Shown piece after piece: positions 1 through 8,619 of a stretch of DNA of 64,000 bases; the stretch's first letter is position 1; each line of letters starts with the position of its first letter. Both the position numbers and the translations under genes were made by a program. Location: the NCBI GenBank assembly GCA_003224525.1, contig QHZB01000199.1:1-64000 (forward strand), in the 5' to 3' direction. Below the pieces are notes generated by a model that was not told the DNA's origin, did not search any database, and was given only the letters and a program-made list of their open reading frames with translations. The stretch is from Acidobacteriota bacterium (GTDB taxonomy: Bacteria > Acidobacteriota > Terriglobia > Acidiferrales > UBA7541).

Positions 1-285
1 GCCACGCGCCGCTCTCCGGGAAAACTCTCGCGCGGAACACCGACAATCATGAAGCTTCCTCCGCTTCTAAAAACCAAAACTGTTGTTGGGAATTGCAATC
101 GGTTGGGAAAATAAACTCAATCCATTTCAAGAAGAGGCCAACCCTCCGCCGGGCCAAACGCTCCAAATCATACACTCATAGGAGCCAGTTCCGTTAGATT
201 GCATCACATTGCCAGAGAATTGGGAAACTCTCTTATGCCAGGTGGCTATGCTCGAGAGTTCCGGTGGCCCAACGGCACATGGACG
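1..285. other. left-edge intergenic stretch, no gene seen
   Basis: The first 285 bases contain no convincing coding frame on either strand, and the two small ORFs that begin in the adjacent bases are shadows. It lies downstream of the minus-strand gene ending at 355 and its terminator. Confidence 0.5.
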
Positions 286-320
286 AAAAAGAAGCGACCG
301 CTCCGCGGTCCCTTCTTTTT
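286..320 (-). terminator. rho-independent terminator hairpin, probably bidirectional
   Basis: A near-perfect inverted repeat: A5, GAAG and GACCGC on the left mirror GCGGTC, CTTC and T5 on the right, with one C/C mismatch and a three-base TCC loop. The A-run and T-run let it end transcription in either direction. It lies 35 bases beyond the stop of the minus-strand gene at 355-759, so terminating that gene is its most likely job. Confidence 0.8.
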
Positions 321-354
321 GTAACTACGAACTGCGCGAAGAAAAACGCCGGGG

Positions 355-759
355 TTAGTTGCTCGCTGGCGTCTTATCTGAAGATGTGGTCGTTGCCGCT
401 GACGCTTCGCCGATGGACAGCTCATACTTCTTGCCACCGAAGAAAACCCCTGACAGCGCCTTGTTACCGGCCTGGTCGGTGTTGGTGGAATACCCACTCC
501 CGGCCTCGGCTTTCTTTAGCGGAAGAATTTGCGCCGGCACTTTGGCTACCCTCTCCCTGACGTCGGAAATGCTGAGTTCAGCAGTCGGTCCGTTTCCAGC
601 CCATGCCACTTGATACTTGCCGGCCGGGAGCGGCTTGCCACCGACAATAACGGTCTCGCCGACATTCAGCGTGCCCTTGTTCGAATTGCCGGCGATGGCG
701 TTGGCTGCCAGCAGCAGAGAAAATGCCAGCAGAGCTGCGCCGAATTTCGTATTTTTCAT
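355..759 (-). CDS. small exported hypothetical protein
   Basis: 134 aa with a clear Sec signal peptide: a basic start (MKNTK), a hydrophobic core (ALLAFSLLLAANA) and cleavage after AIA. The mature part is rich in G, S, T, A and K. It has a GKYQVAWAG segment of a type often seen in small secreted proteins of soil acidobacteria, and a low-complexity tail (SAATTTSSDK). I recognise no catalytic motif and assign no function. It stands alone, facing away from the DUF1684 gene, and is followed by a strong terminator. The export call is solid; the role is unknown. Confidence 0.75.
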   Translation of the reverse strand: MKNTKFGAALLAFSLLLAANAIAGNSNKGTLNVGETVIVGGKPLPAGKYQVAWAGNGPTAELSISDVRERVAKVPAQILPLKKAEAGSGYSTNTDQAGNKALSGVFFGGKKYELSIGEASAATTTSSDKTPASN

Positions 760-1058
760 AAGAGCCTGTTTTCCTTTTTGTCCTCGCCTCGCGGAAGCAA
801 ATCAAGATCCTTCATTTCCGCGGAGGCAAGCATGATTTGACCGCCTCCATCTGATAAGAAAAAGAGCCTCCCGGTTACACTTCCAGGAACAAAAGAATTG
901 CATGAATGGATTAGAAAATCGATTTACCTAAAATGTACATTTTCCATGGCGTACCGCATGCTGGATTGGAAATAGTAGGGCCAAAGATGAATATTTCTGC
1001 TGCTCACCGATCTGTTCATAGCTGGGCGAACCCCGCCTCCAAATGATCTGCCGTAGAA
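760..1058. other. divergent promoter region, nothing further recognised
   Basis: About 300 bases between a minus-strand and a plus-strand gene, somewhat more AT-rich than its neighbours. It must carry promoters in both directions, but I cannot pick a reliable -35/-10 pair or any structured RNA. Confidence 0.4.
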
Positions 1059-2048
1059 GTGGGCATGCTCATTCTCAACTTCGTTTTCAGCGCGTTCTCT
1101 TCCACGCTATACTTTCTCATGTGCTTCAGTGGCCGTTCGATCTGCCGGACTTTCATCGCTCTACTGTTCGCGCTGCTACCCGCGCCCGCAGCGTCGCAAG
1201 AGACTCCCTGGCAAGAAGACACCGCTGCGTGGCGCGCAGAACACAAGGCGGACCTCCTCAAGCCGGACGGCTGGCTGTCTCTCACCGGCCTTGCATGGCT
1301 CCAACCTGGAGATAATTCCGTCGGATCGGCTGCCGGCAACAAAATCCATCTTGCGGGTGGACCAGGGCATCTCGCCATCCTTCACCTCGAAAGCGAAACC
1401 GTCACGCTGAATCCTCCCCCCGGAGGATTCCGTCCTGACTTCCTCGTCGCTGGGGCTCCCGCAAAATCGCAAGCGCTGCGAGCTGAAGCCAACAACGATA
1501 AAGTTTCTCCTCATCTCACCATCGGCACCTTCAACATGTACGTGATCCGCCGCGAGGCGCGCTTTGCTCTTCGCATCAAGGATTCTCATTCCCCCGCCAT
1601 CGTCGGTTTCCACGGACTCAAGTGGTACCCGCCCGATCCCGCCTATCGAGTGATCGCCAAATGGACTCCCTATTCCCCGCACAAAACCATCGCACTCGCC
1701 ACTCTTGTCGGCACCAGCTACGATCAGCCCGTCCCTGGCGCCGCGGAATTCGCGCTTGCGGGAAAAACGTTTCGGCTTGAGCCGGTCCTCGAAGATCCCA
1801 CGGTCGCAAAACTTTTCTTCATTCTTCGCGACACCACCAGTACTTCCACCACATATGGCGCCTGCCGCTTTCTCTATACCGGCTTCCCCACCAACGGCCT
1901 CGATAAACCCGGCCAGCTCGTGCTCGATTTTAATCGTCTGGAAAACCCTCCTTGTGCCTACACTCCTTACTCCACCTGTCCGCTTCCGCCTCCGGGCAAC
2001 CGGCTTCCCATCCCGCTTCCCGCCGGCGAGCAGCGCTACCACGAATGA
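1059..2048 (+). CDS. exported DUF1684 family protein
   Basis: 329 aa. After a hydrophobic N-terminus the protein begins ETPWQEDTAAWRAEH and continues with LKPDGWLSLTGLAWL, the hallmark opening of DUF1684. The middle has PPDPAYRVIAKWTPY, and the C-terminal part has the family's YGACRFLYTGFP and VLDFNRLENPPCAYT. The family has no firmly established biochemical role. An internal ATG at 1119 would give a more conventional signal peptide (MCFSGRSICRTFIALLFALL), so the true start may be there. It is followed by an intergenic heptamer-repeat tract and then an unrelated small gene. Family confidence is high. Confidence 0.85.
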   Translation: MGMLILNFVFSAFSSTLYFLMCFSGRSICRTFIALLFALLPAPAASQETPWQEDTAAWRAEHKADLLKPDGWLSLTGLAWLQPGDNSVGSAAGNKIHLAGGPGHLAILHLESETVTLNPPPGGFRPDFLVAGAPAKSQALRAEANNDKVSPHLTIGTFNMYVIRREARFALRIKDSHSPAIVGFHGLKWYPPDPAYRVIAKWTPYSPHKTIALATLVGTSYDQPVPGAAEFALAGKTFRLEPVLEDPTVAKLFFILRDTTSTSTTYGACRFLYTGFPTNGLDKPGQLVLDFNRLENPPCAYTPYSTCPLPPPGNRLPIPLPAGEQRYHE

Positions 2049-2057
2049 AACGGATTT

Positions 2058-2099
2058 CAGTTCTCAGTCTTGAGTCTTTAAGTATTGAGTTGTGAGCGT
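2058..2099. repeat. heptameric intergenic repeat tract
   Basis: Six consecutive seven-base units of related sequence (for example CAGTCTT, GAGTCTT, TAAGTAT, TGAGTTG) directly after the DUF1684 stop. The same style of tract occurs before dnaX at 11653-11764. It does not code in any frame I trust. Confidence 0.55.
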
Positions 2100-2139
2100 T
2101 CATTCTTCCATTTTCTCTTTTGTCCGCTCTTTTCTTCCT

Positions 2140-2170
2140 GCTCTGCGACCTCCGCGAACTCTGTGTTGAG
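2140..2170. repeat. dispersed GC-rich intergenic repeat copy
   Basis: The stretch CTCTGCGACCTCCGCGAACT and its continuation is, in reverse complement, closely similar to the tract at 9698-9726 (core GTTCGCGGAG / GTTCGCAGAG). Both copies lie in spacers, so I read it as an interspersed non-coding repeat. Confidence 0.45.
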
Positions 2171-2238
2171 TACTTTTTCTCGCGCATTCATTTTGAAATT
2201 GCGCGCCGACTATCGGAGAATAGAGGAGTCACTCGAAA

Positions 2239-2685
2239 ATGGATTCTCCGAGCTCAAATTTATATCCCGCGAACAGCGATTCCCCCGCCCGCGAGAAGCT
2301 TCTCTCCCTGCGTGTTGCTCTTCTTCGCCTCCACAAGACTCTTCTCAACATGGAGCGCCGCGACTACGAGCGCGAGCACGGCTACGTCAACACCGGGGAG
2401 CTCTTCCGCCTCGTCATCGACCATTCGCAGTTCGCCTGGCTGCACAACATCTCCGAATTCGTCGTGCGCATCGATGAAACTCTGGCCGCCAAGGAGCCCA
2501 TCACCCCGGAATACACCAGCGGCGCCATCTCTCTCGCCAGGAAAATGTTCGTTCCTACGGAATCCGGCGACGCCTTCCAGAAGAAATACTTCGACGCCAT
2601 CCAGCGCGACCCCGCTGTAGTCATCGAGCACGCCGAGCTTGCCCGCCTCTTCAACAACGAACCTCTCGACTCCTCTACCCCGTAG
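2239..2685 (+). CDS. conserved hypothetical protein, 148 aa
   Basis: A soluble, mostly alpha-helical 148-aa protein with no signal peptide or membrane segment. The segments LRLHKTLLNMERRDYE, GELFRLVIDHSQFAWL and FVVRIDETLAAKEP suggest a helical bundle. The ATG at 2239 is supported by GAGGAG a dozen bases upstream. It sits 47 bases before the ferredoxin-like yjdI gene and may be co-transcribed with it and with the GNAT and glycosylase genes. I do not recognise a characterised family. Confidence 0.7.
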   Translation: MDSPSSNLYPANSDSPAREKLLSLRVALLRLHKTLLNMERRDYEREHGYVNTGELFRLVIDHSQFAWLHNISEFVVRIDETLAAKEPITPEYTSGAISLARKMFVPTESGDAFQKKYFDAIQRDPAVVIEHAELARLFNNEPLDSSTP

Positions 2686-2732
2686 TTTTTCCAAATTTCC
2701 TGATAGACTTTCCCGGTCACCTGGAGGTCCTC

Positions 2733-2972
2733 ATGAGCGAATCCGAAAAGACCTACACGAACGGCGAAATCACCGTCATTTGGAAACCCGGCGTCTGCAT
2801 TCACTCCGCCAAGTGCGTGCAGGGCCTCGGCGAAGTCTTCAACGTCAACGCTCGCCCTTGGATCAACATGGACGGTTCTGGAAGCGATCAGATCATCAAA
2901 CAGGTCGCGGAGTGCCCTTCCGGTGCGCTCAGTTATGTTCGGAATGAAAAAATCAGTAAAGCCGCAGGGTGA
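2733..2972 (+). CDS. yjdI: YjdI-like (4Fe-4S) mono-cluster protein
   Basis: 79 aa, matching the short divergent ferredoxin domain family (Fer4_19) that includes E. coli YjdI. It has the usual order: ITVIWKPGVCIHSAKCVQGL, then RPWINMDGS, then QVAECPSGALSY. Cysteines in CIHSAKC and in ECPSGA are the expected iron-sulfur ligands. A GGAGG motif precedes the ATG by eight bases. Three bases separate it from the next gene, a YjdJ-like acetyltransferase, the same pairing as in E. coli. The physiological partner is unknown; a small redox or regulatory role is inferred. Confidence 0.85.
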   Translation: MSESEKTYTNGEITVIWKPGVCIHSAKCVQGLGEVFNVNARPWINMDGSGSDQIIKQVAECPSGALSYVRNEKISKAAG

Positions 2973-2975
2973 TCC

Positions 2976-3295
2976 GTGGACGTGAGTCTCAACGACGTAA
3001 CCGTCACCCACAACGAAGAGACTCATCGCTTCGAAGCCGGCATTGGCGGCCTGCGCGCCTCTATCACTTATAGCCGCTTCCCGGGCCGCATCGCTTATAC
3101 CCACACGGAAGTGCCGCAGCCACTCGAAGGCCAAGGCATGGCTGCAAAACTCGCCTGCGTGGCGCTCGATTTCGCCCGCGTCAATGATCTCCGGGTTGCC
3201 CGCTCTGTCCCAACGTCTCCAGTCTCATTCGTAAGCACCCTCGGTATCAGGATCTCGTTTCTTCCGACGACCTCCAAAAACTACTCTCCCGCTGA
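2976..3295 (+). CDS. yjdJ: YjdJ-like GNAT acetyltransferase, one-base frameshift
   Basis: The first 75 residues match the short YjdJ-type acetyltransferase family: FEAGIGGLRASITYSRFP, AYTHTEVPQPLEGQGMAAKL, then ALDFARVNDLRV. After base 3197 the annotated frame (117 aa, to 3329) turns into nonsense. The +2 frame reads PLCPNVSSLIRKHPRYQDL and stops at 3295, which is the expected C-terminus of this family. One missing base near 3198-3200 (GTTGCCCGC) explains this. The corrected gene ends 11 bases before the glycosylase start instead of overlapping it. Start is GTG at 2976 or 2982. Either a true pseudogene or a sequencing indel. Confidence 0.8.
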
Positions 3296-3306
3296 GTCGA
3301 CATCCC

Positions 3307-4014
3307 ATGTCCCCATCGCGCGCGGCTAAGAAATCCTCTCCTGCCAAATTCGTTATTCGCCGTCTCCGCCGCTCTGAGCTGCCCTCGGACACCGTCATGC
3401 TCGCTCGTTTCCTCATCGGGAAAGTCGTCGTCCACGACCTCCCGGCGGGACGCCTCAGCGGCCGCATCGTGGAAACGGAAGCCTATCCGCCCGGCGATCC
3501 CGCGGGACATCACTTCCGCGGCCCTACTCCGCGCATTCGTTCGATGTATCTCGCTCATGGCCACGCCTACATTTTTTTCAACTATGGCGCGCACTTCATG
3601 CTCAATGTGGTGAGCGAACCCGTGGGAACCGCCGCGGCAATCCTCATTCGCGCCCTCGAACCGCTTCAAGGCCTGGAGCTCATGGAGCGCTACCGCAAGA
3701 CTACTCGGCTTCTCGACCTCACCCGCGGTCCCGGACGCCTCGCCGCAGCTTTTCAAATCGATCGCCGCCACGACGGCCTCGACCTCTGCGCCCCCGGCTC
3801 ACTTTGGCTGGGCGAAACCAGGCATCCCATTGGCCCCATTGGAAAAACCGTCCGCATCGGCATTACCCGTGCCGCCGATCAGCTCCTTCGCTTTTACGAG
3901 CGCGGCAATCCCTTTGTCAGCGGCCCCAAGCGTTCCACCCCGGGCGAGTGGTCGATCCATGCCACTTCTGCAAAAGCCGCTCGTTCGAAACGCCTTCGAC
4001 ACGCCCGCCCGTAG
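3307..4014 (+). CDS. mpg: DNA-3-methyladenine glycosylase (AAG/MPG family)
   Basis: 235 aa, normal for bacterial AAG-type glycosylases, which excise alkylated purines from DNA in base excision repair. Visible family motifs are LARFLIGKVVV, GRIVETEAY (containing the catalytic glutamate), HHFRGPTPR, AYIFFNYGAHFMLNVV, LTRGPGRLAAAFQI and a C-terminal FVSGPKR. The N-terminal 15 residues are a basic extension. It is the last gene of a likely plus-strand run starting at 2239. No Ada or AlkB is seen nearby, so the repair role is unlinked to context. Confidence 0.92.
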   Translation: MSPSRAAKKSSPAKFVIRRLRRSELPSDTVMLARFLIGKVVVHDLPAGRLSGRIVETEAYPPGDPAGHHFRGPTPRIRSMYLAHGHAYIFFNYGAHFMLNVVSEPVGTAAAILIRALEPLQGLELMERYRKTTRLLDLTRGPGRLAAAFQIDRRHDGLDLCAPGSLWLGETRHPIGPIGKTVRIGITRAADQLLRFYERGNPFVSGPKRSTPGEWSIHATSAKAARSKRLRHARP

Positions 4015-4229
4015 GCTCTCCATTACCGATAGGAACGCGCTCCCCCTTCCTGACCATTTCATGCCAGAATGTGAACGACGAGCGCCCGGCCCCAGGCGCC
4101 TGCGCATCACAAGTCTAGACGATCCAGCCCTGCCTCAGACGCCGCGGTGTTCTTTCGGCGATCGCACGCCACGCAGATGGGGGTGTCCCCATTGGCCGGC
4201 TCACAAGAATTCAAAGTTGGAGGTGCACC

Positions 4230-5801
4230 ATGAGCGACGTCTGGAGGCAGTGCGAAGGTCAGGTCATCGACAATCGATTCCGGCTGCTGCGGTACCTAGG
4301 CGGTACGGACGACTCCGCCGTTTTCCTCACGCAGCTCGCCGGATCACCTTCGCAAAAAGCCGCCATCAAATTTATTCCCGCCGGTACTACCGCCGATCTC
4401 CAGCTCTCCCTTTGGCGCCGCGTCACACAACTCGCTCATCCCCATTTGCTCCGCATCTTCGACATCGGCCGCTGCCGCCTTGAGAACCGGGATCGTCTCT
4501 ACATCGTGATGGAGTATGCCGAAGAAGACCTCTCCCAGATTCTCCCCCAGCGTCCTCTCACGGCATCTGAAGCCCGCGAAATGCTCGAACCCGTGCTCGA
4601 TGTTCTCACTTATCTCCACGGCAAAGGCCTCCTTCATTCACGCATCAAACCTTCCAACATTCTCGCCACCGCCGATCAACTCAAGCTGTCCAGCGACGCG
4701 CTCTTCCCCATCGGTGAATCCCGCAAATCACCGAGCAAGTTCGCTGTTCACGACGCTCCTGAAACCGCAGCCTCTCCGCTCTCCGCAGCCGCCGACGTCT
4801 GGTCTCTCGGCATGACCCTGGTCGAAACGCTCACGCAGCACGCACCTGCCTTACAGCCCGGAAGCCAAGCCGACCCGCTCGTCCCCGATGCGCTTCCCCA
4901 GCCTTTCCTCGATATCGCACGTCACGCACTCCGCCGCGAACCCCGGCGCCGCTGGACCATTGCCGAAATCGCCGCGCGCTTCAATCCCGCGGCCGTCGCC
5001 GCTGCCGCCCCCCAATCCGTTTCTCCTTTGGCTGTCCCGCTCTCCACGGTTCCCGCTGTCCCCGCGGCAAAGCTGCCAGTGCCAAAGTCCGGCGCGCCTC
5101 CGCCCAGACCGCAAGCGCAGCCGCCCAGACCGCAAGCGCAGCCGCCACGTCTGCAACCCGCGAACCTGCGGAAGCAAACTCTTGTTCTTCCCAACTATGT
5201 CCTTCCTGTTGCCGCCGTGCTGTTGATTATTTTCGCCATCATTGCGCTTCCGAAAATCCTCGGCCATCGCTCTGACTCTTCGTCGTCCGCTTCAGCGGCC
5301 CCCGCTCAGCCCGCAGGACAGCCAGATCCGGCCGAGCAGCCTGTGCGTCGTGAAACCCCGCCAGCTCCAAAGCTGTCCGCACCATCCGCGACGCAAAACT
5401 CGCTGAAGACCGCCGCAGAGAAAAAGCCTGCGGAACGGCCGGAGAGTTCGCCGGTTGCCGCACGCACCCCTGCTGCCGTGCCCACCGATACCTTTCCCGC
5501 GCACGGTGAAGTCCTCGACGAGGTCCTGCCCGAAGTCTCCGACAAGGCGCGCGCCACCATTCGGGGCATCGTCCGCGTCAGCGTCCGCGTTCACGTCGAT
5601 CCCACGGGCGACGTCTCCGAAGCTGCGCTCGATTCTCCCGGCCCCAGTAAGTATTTCGCCGACCTCGCGCTGAAAGCCGCCCGCCGCTGGCAATTCTCTT
5701 CACCTGAAGCCGGCGGGCACAGCGTCGCCAGCGAATGGCTCATCCGCTTCCATTTCTCGCCCTCCGGGTCCAAGGCGTTTCCAACGCAAACAACCCCGTA
5801 G
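4230..5801 (+). CDS. protein kinase-like (probable pseudokinase) fused to a TonB C-terminal-like domain
   Basis: 523 aa. Residues about 15-275 follow a Ser/Thr kinase fold: VAIK-type lysine at about 47 (AAIKFIP), hinge IVMEYAEEDL, and DVWSLGMTLVE. The catalytic loop reads HSRIKPSN instead of HRDxKxxN, and the DFG position reads SSDA, so the catalytic and Mg-binding aspartates are missing. A Pro/Ala linker with a tandem PPRPQAQ repeat leads to one membrane segment (VLPVAAVLLIIFAIIAL). A second Pro-rich spacer precedes a TonB-C-like domain (VRVHVDPTGDVSEAALDSPG, ALKAARRWQF). GGAGG precedes the ATG. The topology suggests a cytoplasmic sensing domain coupled to a periplasmic interaction domain. 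Confidence 0.8.
   Translation: MSDVWRQCEGQVIDNRFRLLRYLGGTDDSAVFLTQLAGSPSQKAAIKFIPAGTTADLQLSLWRRVTQLAHPHLLRIFDIGRCRLENRDRLYIVMEYAEEDLSQILPQRPLTASEAREMLEPVLDVLTYLHGKGLLHSRIKPSNILATADQLKLSSDALFPIGESRKSPSKFAVHDAPETAASPLSAAADVWSLGMTLVETLTQHAPALQPGSQADPLVPDALPQPFLDIARHALRREPRRRWTIAEIAARFNPAAVAAAAPQSVSPLAVPLSTVPAVPAAKLPVPKSGAPPPRPQAQPPRPQAQPPRLQPANLRKQTLVLPNYVLPVAAVLLIIFAIIALPKILGHRSDSSSSASAAPAQPAGQPDPAEQPVRRETPPAPKLSAPSATQNSLKTAAEKKPAERPESSPVAARTPAAVPTDTFPAHGEVLDEVLPEVSDKARATIRGIVRVSVRVHVDPTGDVSEAALDSPGPSKYFADLALKAARRWQFSSPEAGGHSVASEWLIRFHFSPSGSKAFPTQTTP
5100..5141 (+). repeat. tandem 21-bp repeat in the kinase-like gene linker
   Basis: Two exact copies of a 21-base unit beginning CCGCCCAGACCG encode PPRPQAQ twice; a third, diverged unit follows (PPRLQPA). 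It lies in the flexible proline-rich linker before the membrane segment, where length variation is likely tolerated. Confidence 0.7.
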
Positions 5802-6989
5802 CGTTTGCCGGTGACCTTATTGGAAATTGGAAAAGGGTTCGCCACCGAGGCACGGGGTACGCAGAGCGGAGCGAGGGCAAGTCTAGTCAACAAGTGCGCC
5901 TCCTCCCCCCACCCCGCGGATGTTTTGCGCAAAGAGTGCGGAATCGATTGAAAATAAAAGCGATGCCTTTTTTGATGAGTGCAAAAGAGTGTGAAAAGAA
6001 AGGTGATAGGGGATAGAGAATGGTGGATAAGGGGAGACGGGGACAGGAAATGGCAGTGATAGACGGCGCAAACGGAAGAGTAGCTCCCACCCCGGTGTTT
6101 TTCGTAAGTGAGCATGCTAAAGAGTTTACGGCAGAGAAAAATCTCCTAAGTGCGCCTTCTAAAAGACTTTAAGCGGCTGTGTTTTCAGTGAGTTGGGAGT
6201 GGCTCGTAGGTGCGGATACTAAAGGGTTTATCGAAGCGTGTAGTACGCTAATAAGTATACTTCTTGGAACTGCACATTCGAAAGAGGTTAGCAGGGCACG
6301 GAAGAATCACGCCAGCTTAGCAAGACATTATAACAACATTGGTACCGTCTGTTAATGATTACTTATAAGCGATTTGAATGCTGCGGGATAGCAGGGGGTG
6401 TGTTTGAACGGGCACCGGGAAATACTTAAAAATGCGGCATTTCTTGCGCAAAGGTGCGGAAACCCTGCCGGAGCACGGCCGGGATTAGCGTGTCTGTCGC
6501 AGGAGGCTGGCCTCAAACTGCTTCGTAGTCACCCGGAGCTAGCGACCATATTTGGTAATTGCGGCCCAAGAGTCCTGCGGGGTCGGCACCATAACGATAG
6601 TCACGAACATGGACAACCCATGCGCCGGGGTGGGTGCAGCTTGGCGCAACGGAGTCCACGTCAAAGATCATCCAGGAGCTTCCCTGAGGAACTCGCGCAG
6701 CGCCCCACTCGGTGAGCTGGACCATTTCCGGCTTGGCGTGGAAATGTGGTGTCATCGCTGATGCTACTCTAATCGTGAATTCTCAAGCAGTCCATTCAGC
6801 GTGCCTTAGTCAGCATCAGTCGACCCGACGCGAGAGCGCAGCGAAAAGCCGCAGGGGCTAAAGCCCCTAAGCTATAGGACGAGGCCGCCGTAGAAAAGCC
6901 TCGATGGATAAAACCCATCGTGCCTCTCCCTTGCAAACGAGCGCGGGGCCATCTACGCTACTGGCGCTGAGGAAACGAAGAGTCACTTC
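5802..6989. other. 1.2-kb gene-poor region
   Basis: No ORF here looks protein-like on either strand. The stretch 5930-6400 is more AT-rich and loses the codon-period texture of neighbouring genes. The 80-aa minus ORF at 6513-6755 lacks a ribosome site. The right end (6826-6925) holds two hairpins described separately. It may be a decayed insertion or a low-complexity spacer; I see no recognisable end repeats. Confidence 0.45.
6853..6868. repeat. REP-like palindrome with CTAAAG core
   Basis: AGGGGCT and AGCCCCT form a perfect seven-base stem around a two-base AA loop. A second hairpin (CGATGG/CCATCG, 6902-6920) follows 33 bases later. Together they sit 70-140 bases before the M50 gene. The shape and CTAAAG core resemble the palindrome at 8842-8855. 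Confidence 0.55.
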
Positions 6990-7664
6990 ATGCCCGATCT
7001 CTCACCGGAACTGCTCGCGCTGGGTTTTATTTGGTACGTCGCGTTTCTCTTCTCCACCACTTGCCACGAGGCAGCGCACGCGCTGGCCGCCAAAATCGGG
7101 GGGGACGATACCGCGTTTGCAGGCGGACAGGTATCGCTCAATCCGATCCCGCACATCCAGAGAGAACCCTGGGGCATGGTGGTGATTCCCATCCTCTCGC
7201 TGATCATTAACGGGTCGATTATCGGGTGGGCCAGCGCGCCGTACAATCCCGAGTGGGAGCGGCGGCATCCGCGCCGCGCCGCTTGGATGGCTCTGGCCGG
7301 GCCGGCCACGAACTACACGCTGATGCTGATCGCGGCGGTCGCACTGCGGCTGGGCTGGTCCCAGGGCTGGCTGCACGATGACCCTCTCACGGGCAAACCG
7401 GGCTTTGCGAGCAGTGTGCTCGGCGCTTTCTTCTCGCTCAACCTGCTTCTCGGCACGTTCAATCTACTGCCGGTTCCCCCGCTCGACGGCAGCACGGCCG
7501 TCATGCTGTTCATGGGCGAGACACGTTCCCAGCGCTATTTGGACTGGCTGCGGGGGAATAGTTATGCCATGGTCGGCCTTCTGCTAGCGATCGTCGGTTT
7601 CCGTTATATCTACGCCCCGATCAAGGCCGTCGCCACGTATTACCTGCTCCGGAGCCACTTCTGA
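6990..7664 (+). CDS. site-2 protease family (M50) membrane metalloprotease
   Basis: 224 aa, multi-spanning. The zinc site HEXXH is visible early (CHEAAHALAAKIGG, residues about 25-30) and the third ligand motif near the C-terminus (LLPVPPLDGSTAV). Between them are hydrophobic segments such as WGMVVIPILSLIINGSIIGW and TNYTLMLIAAVALRL. This order matches compact S2P/M50 proteases that cleave substrates within or near the membrane. No PDZ domain is present. It stands alone between a gene-poor region and an IS remnant, so substrate and partner cannot be inferred. Confidence 0.88.
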   Translation: MPDLSPELLALGFIWYVAFLFSTTCHEAAHALAAKIGGDDTAFAGGQVSLNPIPHIQREPWGMVVIPILSLIINGSIIGWASAPYNPEWERRHPRRAAWMALAGPATNYTLMLIAAVALRLGWSQGWLHDDPLTGKPGFASSVLGAFFSLNLLLGTFNLLPVPPLDGSTAVMLFMGETRSQRYLDWLRGNSYAMVGLLLAIVGFRYIYAPIKAVATYYLLRSHF

Positions 7665-7908
7665 AGCGCGCTCGCCGGGAATCCGGAGTGGCGGGTTGTA
7701 TGCCCCAGTCGTAACCATCCAGCGCCGGATTATTCTTTCCCAGCACAGCTTCGAATAGAAGAGTGCGCTCTACTTGGTGGTTTTCGTTGGTGCTGTGCCG
7801 GAGTGGGAAGAGAAGAACCATTTCTGCACCGAAGTGGTGCAAAAAGCGGTCGCGGGGTGACCTCCGGGCGCAATGTTGCGGAAATGAAAGCCTTAAAGTG
7901 GGAGACCA

Positions 7909-8619
7909 TTGGGGCCGGTGGTGCAAAAGTTCTGGCGACCGGTGCTGTCGAAGGCCTTGCGCCTGCCCTTTGCGGATCGCGTGCCATTGAACCAAACTAC
8001 TTTCTATGTCACGACGCGCACCTATCGGCTCAACCAAGTCCGGGGCACCTTGTACCTGTGCTTCAATCCCCGGCAGCAAGTCGATCTGCGGGACTCGCGT
8101 CGTGAGGAAATTGCGCAGGCCCAGCAACGCCTACGAGCAGGCAAGACCATTAAGTCGGGCTTGGAAAAATTCTTCCAGGCCCGGGGGAAAACTGCTTTCA
8201 AATGTCTTACATTTAAGCAGAAGAGTTGACAGCTACTCCTGTATTTTCTCGACTCGCCCCCAGCCCAAAGCGGAACTGGTACGGCTCTACTTTGACAAGG
8301 ACGTAGTGGAAAAAGCCTTTCGATCCCTCAAAGGTGTGGTCAAACTGCAACCCATCCGACACTGGCTGGCGCGCAGCGCGTCACCGCCCACGTTTTTATC
8401 TGCTATCTGGCTTACCTCCTCCTAACGCTCCTCAAATTCCGTCTGCGCCCCCTGGCCCTCTCTCCGCAACAGGCGCTGGATGAACTCCACACCATGTACA
8501 AGGTCGACCTACGAGACGCTAAGCACGGTTTCCAAATCTCCCGCGTGGTTACCCTCAGTAAGAAACAGGAGACCATCCTTAAGGCTATCGATCGCAAGCT
8601 TCTGAAAACGGAAAACTGA
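7909..8619 (+). pseudogene. decayed IS1634-like DDE transposase fragment
   Basis: Three frame-shifted pieces together read like the C-terminal half of an IS1634/IS4-type transposase. Frame 1 from 7909 has TFYVTTRTYRLNQVRGTLYL and a helical segment. Frame 2 (from about 8215) has ELVRLYFDKDVVEKAFRSLK and LQPIRHWL, the signature around the third catalytic residue. Frame 1 again (from about 8365) reads RVTAHVFICYLAYLLLTLLK to a stop at 8619. At least two frameshifts and the missing N-terminal half mean it is inactive. Element ends were not found. Confidence 0.75.

Noticed and set aside
1176-2042. 288-aa minus-strand ORF opposite the DUF1684 gene
   Set aside because: Fully contained in the antisense of a recognised family; no ribosome site or motif.
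6513-6755. 80-aa minus-strand ORF in the gene-poor region
   Set aside because: Composition is not absurd (GAWVVHVRDYRYGADP), but there is no ribosome site, domain or neighbour; not enough to call a gene.
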